This document shows, one piece after another, positions 17,052-25,209 of a stretch of DNA of 64,000 nucleotides (position 1 is its first letter; every line of letters begins with the position of its first letter). The notes below the pieces were generated by a model, which made no database searches, was not told where the DNA came from, and was given only the letters and a program-made list of their open reading frames with translations. This DNA is from Jiangella alkaliphila (GTDB lineage Bacteria > Actinomycetota > Actinomycetes > Jiangellales > Jiangellaceae). The translations under genes were made by a program, and so were the position numbers. The stretch lies in assembly GCF_900105925.1 (NCBI RefSeq), contig NZ_LT629791.1, forward strand, positions 5,798,001 through 5,862,000. The letters are read 5' to 3'.

Positions 17052-17835
17052 GAATGCCTTCGCGCCGAAGTGTCCTTCTACGCTACAGAGTCCTTTGGTG
17101 GCGCGAGAGACGCGGAGGAGGCGGGCGGCTTGGACGTATGCCTTTGTGGCTGGCGAGCGGTATGCCCGCCTGGCCATCCCCACACCATGGTCTAACGCTG
17201 GGGACGACCTGCACTCAGCGCTCATCGAGTCCCTGGCGCCGCTGCGGCAGGGTGACACGGTGATGATCAGCGAGAAGGTGGCCGTGCTGCTCACCGGCCG
17301 TGCCGTTCCGATCGACAGCTGCCGGCCCGGGCGGCTGGCCCACGTCCTGGCTCGAGCGGTCCGGCCACGTCCCGGGTCCCGTGGTTTGTCGGTTCCGGAG
17401 AAGATGCAGTTCGTCCTCGGCGAAGTGGGCTACCCTCGCTTGCTGGTCGCCGCGCTGGCCAGTGCCGTGACCCGCCCGTTCGGCTTTGCCGGCGTCCTCT
17501 ACAAGGTGGCGGGCTCGGTGGCTCGTGACACTGATGGCGGGCGTCCGCCCTACGAGGATCGGGTCTGCCCGCCGCTGCGGCGAGACGATGCCACCGAGCT
17601 GTGTGCTGCCCTGGATGACCTGTTGGGCGTCGGCGTGGCCGTCGTGGACCTCAACGACTACGGCGGCAGCGTCCGCGGCGTATCGCGACGCGCTCTCCCA
17701 GCGTCGATCCTGCTTGGCGCCCTGGCGGACAATCCGCTCGTCCAGCGCAGCACCAGTACGCCCTTCGGCATCGTGTGGCCGGACACACTGTCTGTGCCTG
17801 CCGCGTCGTCGGCGTCGACGCCCGAGTGGGCCTAG
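17050..17835 (+). CDS. F420-0:gamma-glutamyl ligase-like (CofE-related) protein
   Basis: 261 residues from ATG 17050, or 229 from GTG 17146, which fits the family N-terminus better ('RYARLAIPTPWSNAGDDLHSAL'). Family-like segments: 'LRQGDTVMISEKVAVLLTGRAVPI', 'GLSVPEKMQFVLGEVGYPRLLVAALASAVTRPFG', 'LGVGVAVVDLNDYGG', 'LGALADNPLVQRSTSTPFGIVWP'. CofE adds glutamate to coenzyme F420. This paralogue group is usually not clustered with F420 genes, so its true acceptor is unknown. Its stop overlaps the convergent response regulator stop in a shared CTAG. The palindrome at its 5' end ties it to the regulon. Confidence 0.75.
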   Translation: MNAFAPKCPSTLQSPLVARETRRRRAAWTYAFVAGERYARLAIPTPWSNAGDDLHSALIESLAPLRQGDTVMISEKVAVLLTGRAVPIDSCRPGRLAHVLARAVRPRPGSRGLSVPEKMQFVLGEVGYPRLLVAALASAVTRPFGFAGVLYKVAGSVARDTDGGRPPYEDRVCPPLRRDDATELCAALDDLLGVGVAVVDLNDYGGSVRGVSRRALPASILLGALADNPLVQRSTSTPFGIVWPDTLSVPAASSASTPEWA

Positions 17836-18524
17836 CTGTCGCCGGTCTGGTCCGGGCGCTCGGGCACCAGCCGGTAGCCGACGCCCCAAACGGATTCGAT
17901 GCGCCGCTGGCCGAGCTTGCGTCGCAGGTACCGGATGTAGACGTCAACGATGTTGGTTCCCGGATCGAAGCCGATGCCCCACACCCGATCCAGGATCTGC
18001 TGTCGGCTGAGCACCTGACCGGCGTGCCGCAGCAGCGTCTCCGCCAGCAAGAACTCACGCCCCGACAGCTGCACGGACCGGCCGTCGACCGTGGCTTGCC
18101 GGGTGTGCAGGTTCAGCACCAGGCCGCCGTCGCCGAGGATCATGGTTTCGGGGCCGTGGACGCCTGCCGCGGGTAACCGCAGCCGGATGCGGGCCAGGAG
18201 TTCATCGAAGCGGAACGGTTTGGGCATGTAATCGTCCGCGCCACCTTCCAGGCTGGCGATGGTGTCGTCCAGGCTGACGCGGGCGGTGAGCACGATCACG
18301 GGGAGACGAACCCGGGCGGCCCGCAACTCTCGCAGCACGGTCAGGCCGTCCATGACCGGCAGCCCAAGGTCCAAGATCATCAGGTCGAACTCTCCGGTCA
18401 TGGCGTAGTCCAGCGCCGAACGGCCATCGGCCACCACGGTTGGTGTCATCTCGGCGGCGCGTAGACCCTTCTCGATGACCGCCGAGAGCCTCGGATCGTC
18501 TTCGACGACAAGGATTCTGCTCAT
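17832..18524 (-). CDS. Orphan OmpR/PhoB-family response regulator
   Basis: 230 residues, ATG at 18524. Receiver domain 1-118 with all key residues: D9-D10, phospho-acceptor D52 ('LMILDLGLP'), T80 and K102 ('YMPKPF'). Winged-helix DNA-binding domain about 135-222 ('LSGREFLLAETLLRHAGQVLSR', 'NIVDVYIRYLRRKLG', 'WGVGYRLV'). No sensor kinase gene is next to it: downstream it meets the F420-ligase-like gene tail to tail, and upstream there is only a 27-codon frame overlapping its ATG. A copy of the palindrome at 18687 suggests autoregulation. OmpR-type proteins more often bind direct repeats, so the palindrome assignment needs a test. Confidence 0.92.
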   Translation of the reverse strand: MSRILVVEDDPRLSAVIEKGLRAAEMTPTVVADGRSALDYAMTGEFDLMILDLGLPVMDGLTVLRELRAARVRLPVIVLTARVSLDDTIASLEGGADDYMPKPFRFDELLARIRLRLPAAGVHGPETMILGDGGLVLNLHTRQATVDGRSVQLSGREFLLAETLLRHAGQVLSRQQILDRVWGIGFDPGTNIVDVYIRYLRRKLGQRRIESVWGVGYRLVPERPDQTGDS

Positions 18525-18604
18525 GACCACACCAGCAATTTCATTGCCCCGTTAGTGATTGCACGTCCAAACAACTTCTCGTAGTGGACGAGATGCTCAA
18601 ACAT
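18521..18604 (-). CDS. 27-residue leader ORF overlapping the response regulator start
   Basis: ATG at 18604 with a strong AGGGGG five bases upstream. It encodes MFEHLVHYEKLFGRAITNGA followed by MKLLVWS, and its TGA (18523-18521) overlaps the regulator's ATG (ATGA). The regulator itself has no good ribosome binding site of its own, so translation of this peptide probably delivers ribosomes to it. The peptide is not a signal sequence. It could simply couple translation or could sense a translational state. Confidence 0.6.
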   Translation of the reverse strand: MFEHLVHYEKLFGRAITNGAMKLLVWS

Positions 18605-18686
18605 AGTCGCCCCCTGGACATTCACCTGCTCGGTTGCCCAGATGCGAACGTTTCCCTGTCCGGCCAACCGAGATCCCAGCTTCGTC

Positions 18687-18702
18687 ATGAGAGTGCTCTC
18701 AC
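18687..18702. promoter_or_regulatory. Operator-like palindrome upstream of leader ORF and response regulator
   Basis: ATGAGAGTGCTCTCAC lies 83 bp before the leader ORF start at 18604. Half-sites TGAGAG and CTCTCA are perfect. It is likely the autoregulatory site. Confidence 0.65.
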
Positions 18703-18780
18703 GTACGCCCCTCCGGAATGGGACAACGGCAGCGAATGGAACACCATCCGAAGGATGGCGACGCGGCCTCCGGCCCTTGC

Positions 18781-18829
18781 CGGGCGCCCGCTCGCCCGAC
18801 GTCCCTGGCTTGGCACGGGGGCGGGCGTC
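18781..18829. repeat. Repeated hairpin element, copy 2
   Basis: CGGGCGCCCGCTC, four extra bases, then ACGTCCCTGGCTTGGCACGG and GGCGGGCGTCTT. It matches copy 1 at 16651-16696 in both arms and loop. It lies between the regulator promoter region and the GIY-YIG gene. Confidence 0.5.
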
Positions 18830-18902
18830 TTCACGCCCGCGGGTGATGGCCAGCGCTGGACGGTGGATCGCCATCTGTCCGACCCGGGCGCTGTCAATAG
18901 GT

Positions 18903-19660
18903 ATGCGCTTCACGTTGGATAGTGAGTCGTTCGATCTCACACCCGAGCTCGTTCGTGCCCGGCTCGTCGGGCATGAACCGGCGGACATCCACCAGTACTG
19001 GGCGGAGATCGACGGCGTGCGTTGGCCCGTCAAGCAGGTGCTCGCCATCGCGACCGGCACCCGCCGCTTCCAGTCGCAAACCGCGCGCGTGGGCACCTGG
19101 CCGGGCTGGGCTTCACGATTGGTGTCGGCTCGTCGACGATCAGCACGTCGTCGCCGTCGTCGGCACGGCGCGACTTCGATGTCGAAGCGCTCGAGGTGCT
19201 TGAGTCGCTCGATGTCAGGGTCGCCTTCACGTGGCGTCGAGCGGGCCCGATCACCCTCGAGGCGGCCGGTCTGCCATGCTTCCCACCGTTGCCGCGGCTA
19301 CCAGGGCTGTATGGGTTCGACTTCGGCATCGACCACGCCGGCGTCCGCACCCTCTACATCGGCGAGTCCACGAACCTTGCGCGTCGAGGTAGCAACTACC
19401 GCAACGCCCGAACCGACCACACCCGCCAGCGGACCAGTCGGCGCATCCACAAAGAACTGGTCGCCCAGCTGTCGGCCGGTGGCGCTATCGAGTTCGCGAT
19501 CGCCACCGACGTGCGACTGGGCGACGGCCAGCCGACAAACTTGCAGCTGAAGTCGGCCCGTCGACTGGCCGAGAAGGCCGCGGCGCTGATGGCGCAGACG
19601 GCGCCACGCACTCGGGTGCTCAACATCGATGCCGATTGCGGCGCAGATGATCAAAAATGA
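18903..19660 (+). pseudogene. GIY-YIG nuclease-domain protein, frameshifted in a CG repeat
   Basis: The first part starts at ATG 18903: 'DLTPELVRARLVGHEPADI', then 'IDGVRWPVKQVLAIATGTRRFQSQTAR'. The rest continues in another frame from about 19088: 'GHLAGLGFTIGVG', then a GIY-YIG-like domain 'PGLYGFDFGID', 'RTLYIGESTNLARRGSNYRNAR', ending at 19660. The break falls exactly at CGCGCGCG (19082-19089); removing one CG unit restores a continuous frame of about 250 codons. Domain order N-terminal DNA-binding-like plus GIY-YIG is seen in other actinobacterial proteins. Either the gene is dead, it is switched by repeat slippage, or the base call is wrong. Confidence 0.7.
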
Positions 19661-19878
19661 GCACGTCCGGGCGCATTTGTTCTGCCTGCGAACATGGATG
19701 TCTCGGCGCAACGTGACAAACACGCAGGCTCATCGAGCCGCGGGACGTAGACCTTCCCCGCTATCCGCGAGCTGCTACTCGCCGCCGTTGTGAGTGCCGA
19801 CCCGGTATCGCGCGCGTCGGCCACAGGATGGTCTGAACCGCTGGGCTCGCCATCGGTCAGACCTTGACTGTGGGTGCG
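19661..19878. other. Intergenic, no gene seen
   Basis: Short convergent intergenic region between the GIY-YIG frame and the minus-strand phosphotransferase. No strong hairpin with a T-run is visible. Confidence 0.4.
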
Positions 19879-21054
19879 TCAGCTCTCGAGGAGGCGCGTG
19901 AGGAGGTGGAGTTGACGGTGCATACGTTGGGTGTGTGCGGTGAGGCTGTTGCGGCGGCGGGCGCGGGCGTGCCGGTTCTTCCAGCCGGTCAGGAACATGA
20001 TCAGCGCTATGGCGAGTTGGCGTTCCCACGCTGCGGCACCGGCGGCGGACATGGCTGCGCGAAGTGGGTTCGGCGTCGATGTGTTCAGGCTCTGGACCGC
20101 GGTGGGCGCGGAGAGTAGAGCTTTGATCACGTCGTGGGCGATGGGCCGGTGGGCGGCGTCTTCCCAGTCGGTGAGGGCGAGGCGGCCGTCGGGTAGGCGC
20201 AGCGCATTGCCGATGCCGGGGTCGCCATGGCTGATGCCGACGGTGAGGGGTCGTCGCTCGGTCAGGGCGTCTTGGACGCGCGGCCAGGTCTGCGCCGGGT
20301 CGAGGTCGTGCGGCCAGATGTCGGCCGGTGGCTGTTCGACGAGCGCGGCGAACGCGCGCAGCGCCCGGTCCCGGTCGTGGCCGTGCAGGGGAGCGTGGTC
20401 GAGGCCGCATCGGGCCCACATGCCGGCCAGCAGGTCGATGAGCTCGGTGACGGTGGTGGCGGCATCGGCGAGGGCGATGGGGTGCGCGTCAAGCGCCTGC
20501 TCGACCACCCAGTCGGCGACAGCGCCGTGGCGCCCGAGGCTGGCGGTGCCGTGGTCGAGGACGGCGGGTACGACCAGGGCGGTCCGCCCGGCCAGGCTCG
20601 CTGCGACGCGGGCGCCGGCCACCAGCGGACTGGCCGTGGCCGGGTCGGACCGTTGCTGGACGGCGATCGTGGCCAGCGGACGACGGTTGGGTGCGCCGGT
20701 GACGAAGAAGGCGCGGAAGCGAAACTGTCCTGGGCTGCGCATCGCGCCGAGCAGGATCACATCGGCCTCCGACCAGGACCGCACCTCGCCGCCTTCGGTG
20801 GGAAGCAGCAGCGAGGCGCCGGTGCGCTGGTCGATGAACAGGCCCGAGCACGGGAACTGGCCGGCGGAGTCCAGGTCGCGCCTGTACACGACGCGCCGGT
20901 TCGCGCGGAACGGGCGGCGGCGCAGCCGGGCCCAGCCGTGATGCGGCAAAACGGCGCTATCGCGTTCCAGCCGCGCCGACCAGGCCAGCGCGGTCGCCGC
21001 CTCGGACGCGACCGTCGTCGGCGGCGTCGGTGATCCCTGTTCGGTCCGGAGCAT
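19879..21054 (-). CDS. Phosphotransferase (APH-fold) in the palindrome regulon
   Basis: 391 residues, ATG at 21054. The C-terminal half has the APH catalytic loop 'TVGISHGDPGIGNALRL' and metal site 'LALTDWEDAAHRPIAHDVIKALL'. The N-terminal half (about 40-200) has an unusual ATP lobe with 'SEADVILLGAMRSPGQFRFRAFFVTGAPNRR'. A palindrome lies 43 bp upstream. The product of 12540-13613 has the same general layout; both end in a helical 'W....R' rich tail. The substrate is unknown; being grouped with deacetylase and glycosyltransferase genes suggests a cell-surface glycan or its precursor. Confidence 0.75.
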   Translation of the reverse strand: MLRTEQGSPTPPTTVASEAATALAWSARLERDSAVLPHHGWARLRRRPFRANRRVVYRRDLDSAGQFPCSGLFIDQRTGASLLLPTEGGEVRSWSEADVILLGAMRSPGQFRFRAFFVTGAPNRRPLATIAVQQRSDPATASPLVAGARVAASLAGRTALVVPAVLDHGTASLGRHGAVADWVVEQALDAHPIALADAATTVTELIDLLAGMWARCGLDHAPLHGHDRDRALRAFAALVEQPPADIWPHDLDPAQTWPRVQDALTERRPLTVGISHGDPGIGNALRLPDGRLALTDWEDAAHRPIAHDVIKALLSAPTAVQSLNTSTPNPLRAAMSAAGAAAWERQLAIALIMFLTGWKNRHARARRRNSLTAHTQRMHRQLHLLTRLLES

Positions 21055-21096
21055 GCCGGTCAGGTTAGGGCGATCACACCCCCACTGGCGTGCTCC

Positions 21097-21112
21097 ATGA
21101 GAGAACTCTCAC
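21097..21112. promoter_or_regulatory. Operator-like palindrome upstream of phosphotransferase
   Basis: ATGAGAGAACTCTCAC lies 43 bp before the start at 21054. Both half-sites are perfect; it differs from the copy at 16095 only in the last base. Confidence 0.7.
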
Positions 21113-21433
21113 CGCCGCCTCACCCACGATATGCCCTGCTCAGCAGGTCACGCAGGATCCCGCGAGCGAGGCGACCTGAGGGAGGTCAGCCGTGACGGTG
21201 CCCAGGGCCGAGACCCGTCGAGTCGTCGATGACGTCGCCTACCCGCCGCCTGGGGCTCTTCCCGCCGACGTGCCGCGTCGCGCGTTGTAGCGACAACGCC
21301 GTGGGTCAACGCGCCACCAGCACACCGCTCGCGATCGTCCGCCGCTGTGACCCCGCAGAGCCAAGCCAACCGTCACAGCGCGGCTCACGGTGAACCCTGC
21401 GCCGGGACCGGCCTGAACCAGCATGCCGAAACA

Positions 21434-21658
21434 ATGGCTCGCCTCGGCAAGAAGAACGAACCGGCGAGCGAAATCCTGCAGGGTGTCGCCGAGCACGCCG
21501 CCGACCAGTGGGCCGTGTCCGCGCACGCGCTCCACGACTACCTCGAGCTGCTCCGGCGTGAGGACCTGACCCACGTCGAGCAGTCCGCTATGGTCCGCGG
21601 TCTCTCCGATGCTGCTGAGGACGCCCACGGCTTGGAGTCGCTGTGGCGCCCGTCCTGA
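21434..21658 (+). CDS. Small helical protein, 74 residues
   Basis: ATG 21434 to TGA 21658. 'ASEILQGVAEHAADQWAVSAHALHDYLELLRREDLTHVEQSAM' reads as an amphipathic helical protein with normal composition. A longer version from 21347 adds a poor N-terminus. It has no neighbours to suggest a function and could be a remnant. Confidence 0.4.
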   Translation: MARLGKKNEPASEILQGVAEHAADQWAVSAHALHDYLELLRREDLTHVEQSAMVRGLSDAAEDAHGLESLWRPS

Positions 21659-21842
21659 TGCGGGGCAATCGACAGCGCGGGGAGGGGCCAACGGGTTGTG
21701 TCCGGGCTGAGGCGTACGGTCACCCGATCGCCAGCAGAGATCACCTGGAGCGCCGGTGGATGAGACCCTGATGGACGTGGCCCCGGGCGAGATCGGGGAG
21801 GTGATCAACGCTTGCATGGCCGCCCACGACACCCTGCCGCGA
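21659..21842. other. Intergenic, no gene seen
   Basis: Short stretch between the small helical frame and the SecA2-like remnant. Nothing supported. Confidence 0.4.
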
Positions 21843-22166
21843 TCAATCACCGCACGGCCCGGGCAAGAGGAGACGGTCGCCTTCGTCGGCGGCGGTGGTG
21901 GCGTCGTCGAGTTCGGCGTGGGCGGCGAGGAGCTCGTCGGCGTCGTCGTCGGCGGCGAGCAGGGTCTCGAAGGCGCGGGGGCGGACGGCTTCGGTGTTGT
22001 ACTCTGGCGCCGGCGCCTTCCCGGACAGCGGGCGCAGCGTTGTCGACTCGCGCAGGTGTGCAAGATGCTCCAGGTGGTCCGTCCAGGCTCGGTCGAGGAA
22101 GTGGAGCCGGACGCCACGTTCTGGTTCTGGTCGCGCCGACAGTAGCCGCGGCGCCGGCGACGACAT
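21843..22166 (-). pseudogene. Fragment resembling the C-terminal part of accessory SecA2
   Basis: The frame from about 22130 reads 'VRLHFLDRAWTDHLEHLAHL' and continues 'RESTTLRPLSGKAPAPEYNTEAVRPRAFETLL'. This matches the helical-scaffold pattern of SecA proteins (xxxDxxWxxHLxxLxxLREGIxLRxxGxxxPxxEYxxEA), with expected conserved positions replaced (REG to RES, LGR to LSG). Nothing else of SecA is present up- or downstream, so this is a relic of about 80 codons. The plus-strand frame across the same DNA is a shadow. Confidence 0.55.
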
Positions 22167-22478
22167 GATGGCGAGCCAGTGCTCGGCAGTGGGCCGCTCG
22201 ACCCGAAACGCTCGGGCGCGTCGAGCCGGCGATCAGGAGCAACAGCGTTACGAGCCTGGTGTTCCGCGACGGGCGGGCGTAGAACCCCGAGCGGTATCGG
22301 CCAGATAGGAGCTCACGTGTCGGCGTCGATCAGGTTGATGCCTGCTTGTTCAACACGCTCCGGTTAGCGCCTTTCGGCACGATGCCGCTCGACCGCCAGA
22401 GCGGCCGTCGAGTGGTCCCGGTCCGTCGCTCACGATATGGGGGTATCTCGCCCCCCGTCGCGGTGGTATGGATGGGGT

Positions 22479-22673
22479 GTGAAGGACACGCTCACGCGCA
22501 GCGAGTTCGAGGAACTCGTCGCCATGTACCGCCACCAAGGGGCCAAGTTTGACGTGCGTTGGGTGCATGGCGGTACCAGCCCGATACTCGTGTTCCGGTC
22601 AGCGACCGACGAAGAACGGATCGCCCTCGAAGCCGCTGCCATGCGCGTCGTTCCCCGGACTGACGAGGCATGA
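22479..22673 (+). CDS. Small soluble protein of 64 residues, unknown
   Basis: GTG at 22479 (GGATGGG just before it) to TGA 22673: 'TRSEFEELVAMYRHQGAKFDVRWVHGGTSPILVFRSATDEER'. A longer start at 22437 is possible. Composition is protein-like. No family recognised. Confidence 0.45.
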   Translation: MKDTLTRSEFEELVAMYRHQGAKFDVRWVHGGTSPILVFRSATDEERIALEAAAMRVVPRTDEA

Positions 22674-22769
22674 CTCGACGATCGCGGAATCATGCCTCTT
22701 AGCACCTCGATGAGATCGAAGCGCCTGCTTCATGTTCACGGCATGGGCTCCGGTGGGGTTAGCCGATCA

Positions 22770-23957
22770 TGAGTGCTCTACCCGCTGGCGTGAACGGCTC
22801 GGATTCTCGCCGAGCGTGGGATCGGCGTGATCGGCATCGCCGGTAATGCGCGGCATTTCGCTGCCCGCACCCGAGTGTGTGAGCAGATCGTGCAGGCCGA
22901 CGTGCACGGCGGCGGCCTTCTCGACGAGCTCCACCGCCTGTGGCCCTGGTTGGACGAACCGGCCGTGCTGTTCCCGTGCACCGACCGCGCGGTGTTGACG
23001 ATCTCCCGGCATCGCGACGAGCTGAAGCAGTGGTACTGGGTGAAGGTGCCCGACGACGAACTGGTCCGCGCGCTGATCCACAAGTCCACCCTCTACGACG
23101 TCGCGCACCGCGCCGGACTCTCCGTCCCGGCAAGTTTCACTCTGCGCAACCGGGCCGAGGCCGTGCGGTCCGCCGAGTGACTGCCGTATCCGGCCGTGCT
23201 CAAGCCGTCAATCAAGTCCGCGGTCTGGAACCGTAACGCCGCCGCCAAAGCCCTCCCCGCCGCCGGACCGGAGCAACTGCTGGCCGTCTACGACCGGGTG
23301 GCCACATGGTCGGAGGCGCTGGTGGCCCAGCAATACATCGACGGCGACGACGACCAGCTGTAGACGTGCAACTGCTACTAGAACGAAGACCACTAGCCGC
23401 TGGTCACCTTCGTCACCCGCAAATGCCGCCAATGGCCGCCACACGTGGGCACGGCCACCCTCGGGGAAGAGTGCCGCAACGACGACGTCCTCGCCGCCAC
23501 CCTGCAGCTGTTCGGGGCCGTGGACTTCCACGGCCTGGGCTTACCTGGAGCTCAAGCATGACGTGCGCTCCGGGCGGTACGTCGTCATGGAAGCCAACAT
23601 TGGGCGACCGACCGGCCGCTCAGCCACCGCCGAGGCCGGCGGCGTCGAACTGCTGCACACGATGTACACGACGCGCTCGGCCAACCACTGCCCCCCAACC
23701 GCGCGCAACGCTATCTTGGCACCGCCTGGGTCGACCTGCGCCGCGACGTGCTCTCGGCCGGCCGCTACATGCGGCACGGCGAACTCACCCCAGCGGCGTG
23801 GATCTCCTCGCTGCGCGGCCCGAGAGTCCACGCCGTCCTCTCCGGACGCGACCCGCTGCCCTTCCTCGTCGACATCGCCCAATGCGTGCGCAAGGCAGCC
23901 CGCAGGCTGCGACGCCGAGCCGCGTCCAGAATCAGCCTGGCATCTGACGACAAGTGA
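22770..23957 (+). pseudogene. Decayed ATP-grasp carboxylate-amine ligase-like gene
   Basis: Pieces of one protein appear in several frames on the plus strand. They are 'RILAERGIGVIGIAG' and 'RHFAARTRVCEQIV' (22800-22880), 'LFPCTDRAVLTISRHRDEL' (22970), 'LPYPAVLKPSIKSAVWN' after a stop at 23178, 'YIDGDDDQL' followed by stops near 23361, 'GTATLGEECRNDD' (23450), then 'VMEANIGRPTGRS' (23590) and a tail to 23957. At least two stops and three frame changes are needed to read it. The order (N-lobe, central ATP-binding part, metal-binding 'MEANIGRPTGRS') fits the ATP-grasp family of D-aspartate-ligase or carbamoyl-phosphate-synthase-like proteins linked to surface polysaccharide loci. Confidence 0.65.
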
Positions 23958-24113
23958 CTCCCCAACACCTCGGGCTGCACGGCGGCCACACGAGCGGTTC
24001 GAGCGCATGACGCGCCGTCGGCTTGCACATGTCCGGGTAGCGTCGTTGTGCTCCGCCCTGTTGCCGACACCCGGCGCAGCACGCGGCCAATGGCGACGCC
24101 GTCCGTGCCGCGG

Positions 24114-24605
24114 TCAGTCGGCCGATGCCGCACTATCCGCGGAGCTGGGGCTCGCCGGGCTGTGAGCGGAGCCGGCGCTGGCCGCACTGTTCGGGCTGGT
24201 CGGACTGTGCGGGCTCGGAGGGCTGGCCGGACTGTGCGGGCTGCTCGCACTCGGGGGGCTCACGGCGCTAACCGGGCTGGCCGGACTGTCGGGGCTCTCG
24301 GCGGAAGGCGGGGTGTTCGGGCTCACGGGACTGGGTGGGCTTGCTGGTTCAGGCGGGCTTGCCGGACTCACAGCGCTGGCTGGACTGCCCGGTCCAGCGG
24401 GTCTCGACGGGCTAGCGGCAGACTGCGGGCTACTGGCCGAGATCGCCGACGACGAGCCGCCCGTGCCGGTGTCGAACACCGAGCTCTCGGCCGGTCGGGG
24501 ATCTCGTGAATCGGTGTGGAGCTGAGGCACGGCCACAGCCGTTCCAGCTCCGATGCCGAGCGCGCTGATCGTTCCTACAACGAGCCACTTCTTCGCAGTC
24601 GCCAT
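24114..24605 (-). CDS. Secreted Ser/Pro-rich low-complexity protein
   Basis: 163 residues, ATG at 24605. A signal peptide or anchor covers residues 1-28 ('KKWLVVGTISALGIGAGTAVAVP'). Residues 60-163 are almost only Ser, Pro and Ala in a loose 'SPxSPASP' repeat. Such tails span the cell wall or carry O-glycans in actinobacteria. Its upstream region holds a palindrome of the regulon family 94 bp before the start. Together with the poly-Asp protein (15678-16058) it forms a pair of small low-complexity exported proteins under apparently common control. Function unknown. Confidence 0.7.
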   Translation of the reverse strand: MATAKKWLVVGTISALGIGAGTAVAVPQLHTDSRDPRPAESSVFDTGTGGSSSAISASSPQSAASPSRPAGPGSPASAVSPASPPEPASPPSPVSPNTPPSAESPDSPASPVSAVSPPSASSPHSPASPPSPHSPTSPNSAASAGSAHSPASPSSADSAASAD

Positions 24606-24698
24606 GGTTGCCGTCTCCTCTGGTCAAGCGCCAGCGACCTGGCGCTAGCGATGACTCGATCCTCGCCCGCACCGATGAGGCTCCGAGGAGAACCAGGT

Positions 24699-24714
24699 GA
24701 GAGACCTCTCTCAG
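24699..24714. promoter_or_regulatory. Operator-like palindrome upstream of Ser/Pro-rich gene
   Basis: TGAGAG-ACCT-CTCTCA: perfect half-sites but a 4-bp instead of 2-bp spacer. It lies 94 bp before the start at 24605. Confidence 0.5.
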
Positions 24715-25209
24715 CCGTCGGTGACTGCAGACACGCAAACACCGCAGCCGATCGGCGCGACGTCTCCGCCGTCGACCGGTTCCGCGCCCGTCGGGTCATC
24801 GAGCACTCCATCCGGGTCGATCACGCGCGGCCGATCCACAAGCCGCTGCTGTGGATGGGTGACGTCGCCGCCGGACCAGTAAGCGCGGCCGCCGAGGGCG
24901 GAGACCCGACCTACCGTGTGGGCGGCGGGGTGGTCGGCGTAGCCGTAGCGGTGGTGGTCGTGAAGCTGATCGCCGGCGTCGCGGGTTCCGGGATGGCGCG
25001 CGGCCCGGGCCATGACAACCGTCGACTCGAGGCCGTCCGGCGGCCCAGCATTCGCGCGATCCGAGGAACTCCCGGCCGGCGAGCAGGATGTGGACCGCGG
25101 CGAGGCTGTCCAAGCCGATGACGGGCCCGCCTAGGCAATGTGCCGATGGAACCTGACGCTCAGCGCCTGCGTCTAACGACGAGGGTCTTTTCGGCACGGA
25201 GGTGCCCAG
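24715..25209. other. Intergenic, possible gene relics only
   Basis: About 495 bp. The minus strand from about 25130 to 24711 shows protein-like stretches in two different frames ('IGLDSLAAVHILLAG', 'PAAHTVGRVSALGGRAYWSGGDV') that do not join, which suggests another decayed gene. No intact gene is supported. Confidence 0.4.

Noticed and set aside
15328..21112. The repeated 16-bp palindrome as a ParB parS site
   Set aside because: Copies lie just upstream of individual starts over 15 kb and are absent near the two ParB-type genes; a transcription-factor site fits better.
24150..24460. Repetitive stretch that at first looks like a CRISPR-type array
   Set aside because: Period is irregular and short, there are no unique spacers, and in frame on the minus strand it encodes a Ser/Pro-rich secreted tail.
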